Positions 7,183-10,251 of a stretch of DNA of 10,251 nucleotides are shown piece after piece (the first letter of the stretch is position 1; each line of letters starts with the position of its first letter). Source of the DNA: Halieaceae bacterium (GTDB lineage: Bacteria > Pseudomonadota > Gammaproteobacteria > Pseudomonadales > Halieaceae); assembly GCA_009886815.1 (NCBI GenBank), contig QXYP01000319.1:3766-14016 (forward strand), written 5' to 3'. The position numbers were made by a program, and so were the translations under genes. The notes beneath the pieces are model-generated. The model worked only from the letters and a program-made list of their open reading frames with translations, did not search any database and was not told the DNA's origin.

Positions 7183-10100
7183 ATGACGAAACAAAAAGTC
7201 TCGCTAAATGACCGTTACACTCAACACGACGGCTTGATCCATTTACGGGGCAGTCAGGCGATGGTGCGCCTACTACTGTTGCAGCGGCAGCGAGATTTCG
7301 CTGCAGGCCTCAACACCGGGGGCTTCGTTTCGGGCTATCGCGGCTCACCGATGACAGCGATTGATGAGGAACTCTGGCGCGCCGGCGCGCTCCTCCCGGA
7401 AAACCACATCACTTTCTGGCCAGGCACCAACGAGCATCTCGCCATGACCTCGGTCTGGGGGACCCAGCAAACGAACTACTACAATGATGGGCTCTACGAC
7501 GGTGTTTTCGGCATGTGGTATGGCAAAGGACCCGGCCTCGACCAATCCATCGATGCACTCCGGCAGGGCAACTGGCACGGTGCCGATAAGCATGGTGGCG
7601 TTCTGATTTGTGTTGGCGACGACCACAACATGACATCCACCATCAACAACTACAGCTCGGAGCTTTTGTTCCAAGATCAGTTTATGCCTGTACTGTATCC
7701 CTCCGATATTCAGGAGGTCATCGAGCTCGGCTTGCTCGGCTATGCTTTGTCGCGGTTCTGCGGCGCTTGGGTGGGCTTTAAATTACTGCCAGAGACCATT
7801 GAAACATCCGCTACCATCAGCGCTGATATTGACCGAACCCGCATTACGCTGCCCCATTTCGAATTTCCAGCTGAAGGTGTGAACGCCTTCTTGACCGACT
7901 CAGTTTACGAGCAGGAAGCCCGAATCAAACAATACCGGCTACCCGCCGCCATCGCCTTCTCCCGCGCCAATGCATTGAACTACGTCAGCCACGACTGCGA
8001 AAATCCAAAAATCGGCATCGTATCGATGGGCAAGAGCTGGCGGGATACCTTGCAGGCGTTACAGGACCTTGGGCTCGATCAGCCTGCGATGACCGCGCTG
8101 GGCATTAAAATCTTAAAGGTAGGCATGCCCTTCCCCTTTGATATCGATACTTACAAGGAATTTGCCCGCGGGTTAGACACAATTCTTATCGTCGAAGAGA
8201 AGCGAGACTTACTCGCTACTGGCTTCCGCGAAGCCTGCTACGACATTGCCACTGAAGAACGCCCCAAGTTGGTGGGCAGGTTAGATTGTCAGGGGCGGCC
8301 CCTACTGCCCAATGACCAACCCATTACGACCGACCACATTACAGGTGCCCTGGCGCGTGTCATTGATTTAGGCAAAGTATCCACAGCACAATATCGGCTG
8401 AAAAAGCTGACCGATGCGGTCGGTCGCTCCAGCACACTCGATCCGTTAGGCCTACAACGAATACCCTATTTTTGCTCGGGTTGTCCCCACAACACATCGA
8501 CAAAAATTCCCGAAGGCAGCCGTGGTCAGGGTGGCGTCGGCTGCCATTACATGGTGACCTGGATGAATCGGGAAACCTACACTTTCTGCCAAATGGGAGG
8601 TGAGGGTATCACCTGGATCGGCCAGCAACCCTTCGTAAAAACACAACATATTTTTCAGAATCTAGGCGACGGTACCTACTTCCATTCGGGGTCTTTGGCG
8701 ATTAGAGCTGCCGTCAGCGCAGGTATTAATATTACCTACAAGCTTCTATTCAACGACGCCGTTGCGATGACCGGCGGCCAACCCGTAGACGGCCAACTTC
8801 AAGTAGATCAAATTAGCCATCAAGCCTTTCACGAGGGTGTACAGCGCATTGCGGTTGTGTCCGACGAAACGGAGAAATATCGCTCGGGGTATCAATTTGC
8901 ACCGGGGACAACAATCCACCATCGAAAAACACTCGACACAGTGCAGCGGGAATTCCGCGAGATCAAAGGGGTAACGCTGATCATTTATGATCAGACCTGC
9001 GCCTCGGAAAAGCGGCGTAGACGTAAACGGGGAACTCATCCAGACCCCGCCAAACGTCTAGTTATCAACCACCGCGTCTGCGAGGGCTGCGGAGACTGCG
9101 GCGTCGCCTCCAACTGTACTTCTATTCAACCTCTCGAAACGCCCTTCGGCAGGAAACGCACAATCGATCAACCGAGCTGTAACAAAGATTATTCCTGTGT
9201 AGAAGGTTTTTGCCCCAGCTTTGTCACTGTGGAGGGCGGGCAGCTTCGGGGCAAAAACCAGGCCTCAGACGATTGGGCGCAACTGCCCGATGCTATCCCG
9301 TTCCCCAGTTTCGAACCGCTGCCCGACAGCAGAAGCTTTAATGTCCTCATTACGGGAGTCGGCGGAACCGGTATTGTCACCATCGGCGCTGTATTAGGAA
9401 TGGCAGCACACATTGATGGCATCGCGGTCAGCGTTGTGGATCAGCTGGGCTTTGCACAAAAGGGCGGCTCCGTCGTAACTCACATTCGCCTCGCAAAAAA
9501 CCGGGAAGATATCCACGCCCCCAGAATCAACAGCGCTGCAACCGATACCTTATTAGCCTGCGACATGCTGGTGTCCGGCCACGATAAAATCAATCCAGTT
9601 CTGGATACACAACGCACAGCGGGTGTCGTAAACACGGCCAGCCAATTCACTGGCGACTTCACACAAAATGCCGACCTGGGCTTCCCTGTAGACACGCTAG
9701 AGTCTCGGTTGGTCAGCTCAACTAAGAAAGGAGCACTGTCGCTACTCCCCGCATCACAGCTCGCAGTGTCGATCCTCGGAGACACCCTCGCGGCCAACCT
9801 CATCGTTACGGGCTACGCGTGGCAAAAAGGCTTACTGCCGATTTCCAGAGAAGCCATACGCAATGCCATTGAGCTCAATGGCATTGCTGTGGCATGGAAT
9901 CAGAAAGCCTTTGAATGGGGTCGTGCTTTGGCGCATAAACCTACACTTGTCGAAGAGTTGCTCGCTCGCGATACCTCCGTGCTTGAGTTTGTAGACGTCG
10001 ACCGTGCGCAGCCTTTATCCGCACTGTTGGCCGAAGAGCTTATTGCGTATCAGGACCAGGCCTACGCACAGCGGTACACACAGTGGCTTTCCAAAATAGA

Positions 10101-10251
10101 CCAACACATTGATCAGGCTATCGGGCTAAACCAAGAGCTGTCAGATGTTATTGCCCGATCACTGTTCAAACTTATGGCCTATAAAGATGAATACGAAGTC
10201 GCGCGCCTACACAGCTCACCAAAATTTCTTAAGACCCTTGCTCAGCAGTTT
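7183..10251 (+). CDS. Fused indolepyruvate/2-oxoacid:ferredoxin oxidoreductase (3' end outside window)
   Basis: An uninterrupted frame of 1023 codons reaches the window edge without a stop; this fused family usually runs to about 1150-1190 residues. It performs oxidative decarboxylation of a 2-oxoacid to an acyl-CoA with thiamine diphosphate and Fe-S clusters, reducing ferredoxin, in the cytoplasm. Domains in order: an N-terminal pyrimidine-binding domain (about 15-210) with PGTNEHLA, Glu84 being the likely cofactor-activating residue; YFCSGCPHN (429-437); the diphosphate/Mg motif GDGTYFHSG (from 495) to NDAVAMTGGQPV (from 524); a cysteine cluster (Cys633, 636, 639, 645, 666, 672, 677); the gamma-type domain from about 720 with GVGGTG (725-730) and FAQKGGSV; then the start of the C-terminal family domain. 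The ATG at 7183 is chosen because family members begin with VSL.D.YT just after the start. An in-frame ATG at 7153 and GTG at 7150 are alternatives, and none has a clear ribosome site. Homologues in aromatic amino-acid breakdown act on aryl pyruvates; here a branched 2-oxoacid is equally possible. Confidence 0.93.
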   Translation, partial: MTKQKVSLNDRYTQHDGLIHLRGSQAMVRLLLLQRQRDFAAGLNTGGFVSGYRGSPMTAIDEELWRAGALLPENHITFWPGTNEHLAMTSVWGTQQTNYYNDGLYDGVFGMWYGKGPGLDQSIDALRQGNWHGADKHGGVLICVGDDHNMTSTINNYSSELLFQDQFMPVLYPSDIQEVIELGLLGYALSRFCGAWVGFKLLPETIETSATISADIDRTRITLPHFEFPAEGVNAFLTDSVYEQEARIKQYRLPAAIAFSRANALNYVSHDCENPKIGIVSMGKSWRDTLQALQDLGLDQPAMTALGIKILKVGMPFPFDIDTYKEFARGLDTILIVEEKRDLLATGFREACYDIATEERPKLVGRLDCQGRPLLPNDQPITTDHITGALARVIDLGKVSTAQYRLKKLTDAVGRSSTLDPLGLQRIPYFCSGCPHNTSTKIPEGSRGQGGVGCHYMVTWMNRETYTFCQMGGEGITWIGQQPFVKTQHIFQNLGDGTYFHSGSLAIRAAVSAGINITYKLLFNDAVAMTGGQPVDGQLQVDQISHQAFHEGVQRIAVVSDETEKYRSGYQFAPGTTIHHRKTLDTVQREFREIKGVTLIIYDQTCASEKRRRRKRGTHPDPAKRLVINHRVCEGCGDCGVASNCTSIQPLETPFGRKRTIDQPSCNKDYSCVEGFCPSFVTVEGGQLRGKNQASDDWAQLPDAIPFPSFEPLPDSRSFNVLITGVGGTGIVTIGAVLGMAAHIDGIAVSVVDQLGFAQKGGSVVTHIRLAKNREDIHAPRINSAATDTLLACDMLVSGHDKINPVLDTQRTAGVVNTASQFTGDFTQNADLGFPVDTLESRLVSSTKKGALSLLPASQLAVSILGDTLAANLIVTGYAWQKGLLPISREAIRNAIELNGIAVAWNQKAFEWGRALAHKPTLVEELLARDTSVLEFVDVDRAQPLSALLAEELIAYQDQAYAQRYTQWLSKIDQHIDQAIGLNQELSDVIARSLFKLMAYKDEYEVARLHSSPKFLKTLAQQF
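9860..9887. repeat. Perfect 28-bp palindrome inside the oxidoreductase gene
   Basis: The half-site GCAATGCCATTGAG (9860-9873) is followed immediately by its exact reverse complement (9874-9887), with no spacer. It encodes the segment RNAIELNGIA in the C-terminal region. In mRNA it could fold into a 12-bp stem with a four-base loop; in DNA it is a symmetric site. Part of the symmetry may come from a conserved peptide (I-E-L-N-G), but the third codon positions match as well. Confidence 0.6.

Noticed and set aside
7377..7390. 14-bp palindrome of G and C only (GCGCGCCGGCGCGC)
   Set aside because: Two-letter composition makes such symmetry easy to obtain by chance within codons for Arg, Ala and Gly.
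8515..8545. Inverted repeat GGCAGCCG / CGGCTGCC with a 15-bp loop in the oxidoreductase gene
   Set aside because: It encodes the glycine-rich conserved segment EGSRGQGGVGC, so codon and composition constraints explain it well enough.
7345..9803. Several minus-strand open frames of 65-109 codons opposite the oxidoreductase gene
   Set aside because: They lie wholly within a long plus-strand gene with clear motifs throughout, resemble no family I know, and have low-complexity shadow-like composition.

Overview
The window looks like a catabolic locus from the chromosome of a Gram-negative proteobacterium. A marine gammaproteobacterium of the Cellvibrionales type (Halieaceae, Spongiibacteraceae) is my best guess. 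This rests on the style of the TonB-dependent receptor, the fused single-chain 2-oxoacid:ferredoxin oxidoreductase and the moderate G+C content, so the taxonomic call is weak. I see no mobile elements, RNA genes or CRISPR arrays.

The layout is two divergent units. Five recognisable genes run leftwards on the minus strand. In transcription order they are: a CaiB/BaiF-family alpha-methylacyl-CoA racemase (7006 to 5852), a TonB-dependent outer-membrane receptor (5673 to 3409), an exported CocE/NonD-type S15 hydrolase (3344 to 1533), an acyl-CoA dehydrogenase (1388 to 234) and the N-terminus of a second acyl-CoA dehydrogenase (234 to beyond base 1). A 54-codon candidate small ORF (1533 to 1369) fills the gap between the hydrolase and the first dehydrogenase. 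On the plus strand one very long gene (7183 to beyond 10251) encodes a fused indolepyruvate/2-oxoacid:ferredoxin oxidoreductase. It is open to the end of the window and still unfinished there. A plausible sigma70 promoter for it lies in the divergent intergenic region.

Taken together, the genes suggest uptake and degradation of an ester- or amide-linked carboxylic acid with a methyl branch. The receptor would import the compound and the periplasmic hydrolase would release the acid. The oxidoreductase would turn a 2-oxoacid into an acyl-CoA by oxidative decarboxylation. The racemase would fix the stereochemistry at C2, and the acyl-CoA dehydrogenase(s) would start beta-oxidation. The substrate is not evident from the sequence, and no acyl-CoA ligase, hydratase, thiolase or regulator is in view.

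The least expected signals are a perfect 28-bp palindrome inside the oxidoreductase gene (9860-9887), a cramped junction around 1369-1533 where a small ORF, an A7/T7 hairpin and the ribosome binding site of the acyl-CoA dehydrogenase overlap, and two strong inverted repeats in non-coding gaps (3360-3386 and 5722-5748).
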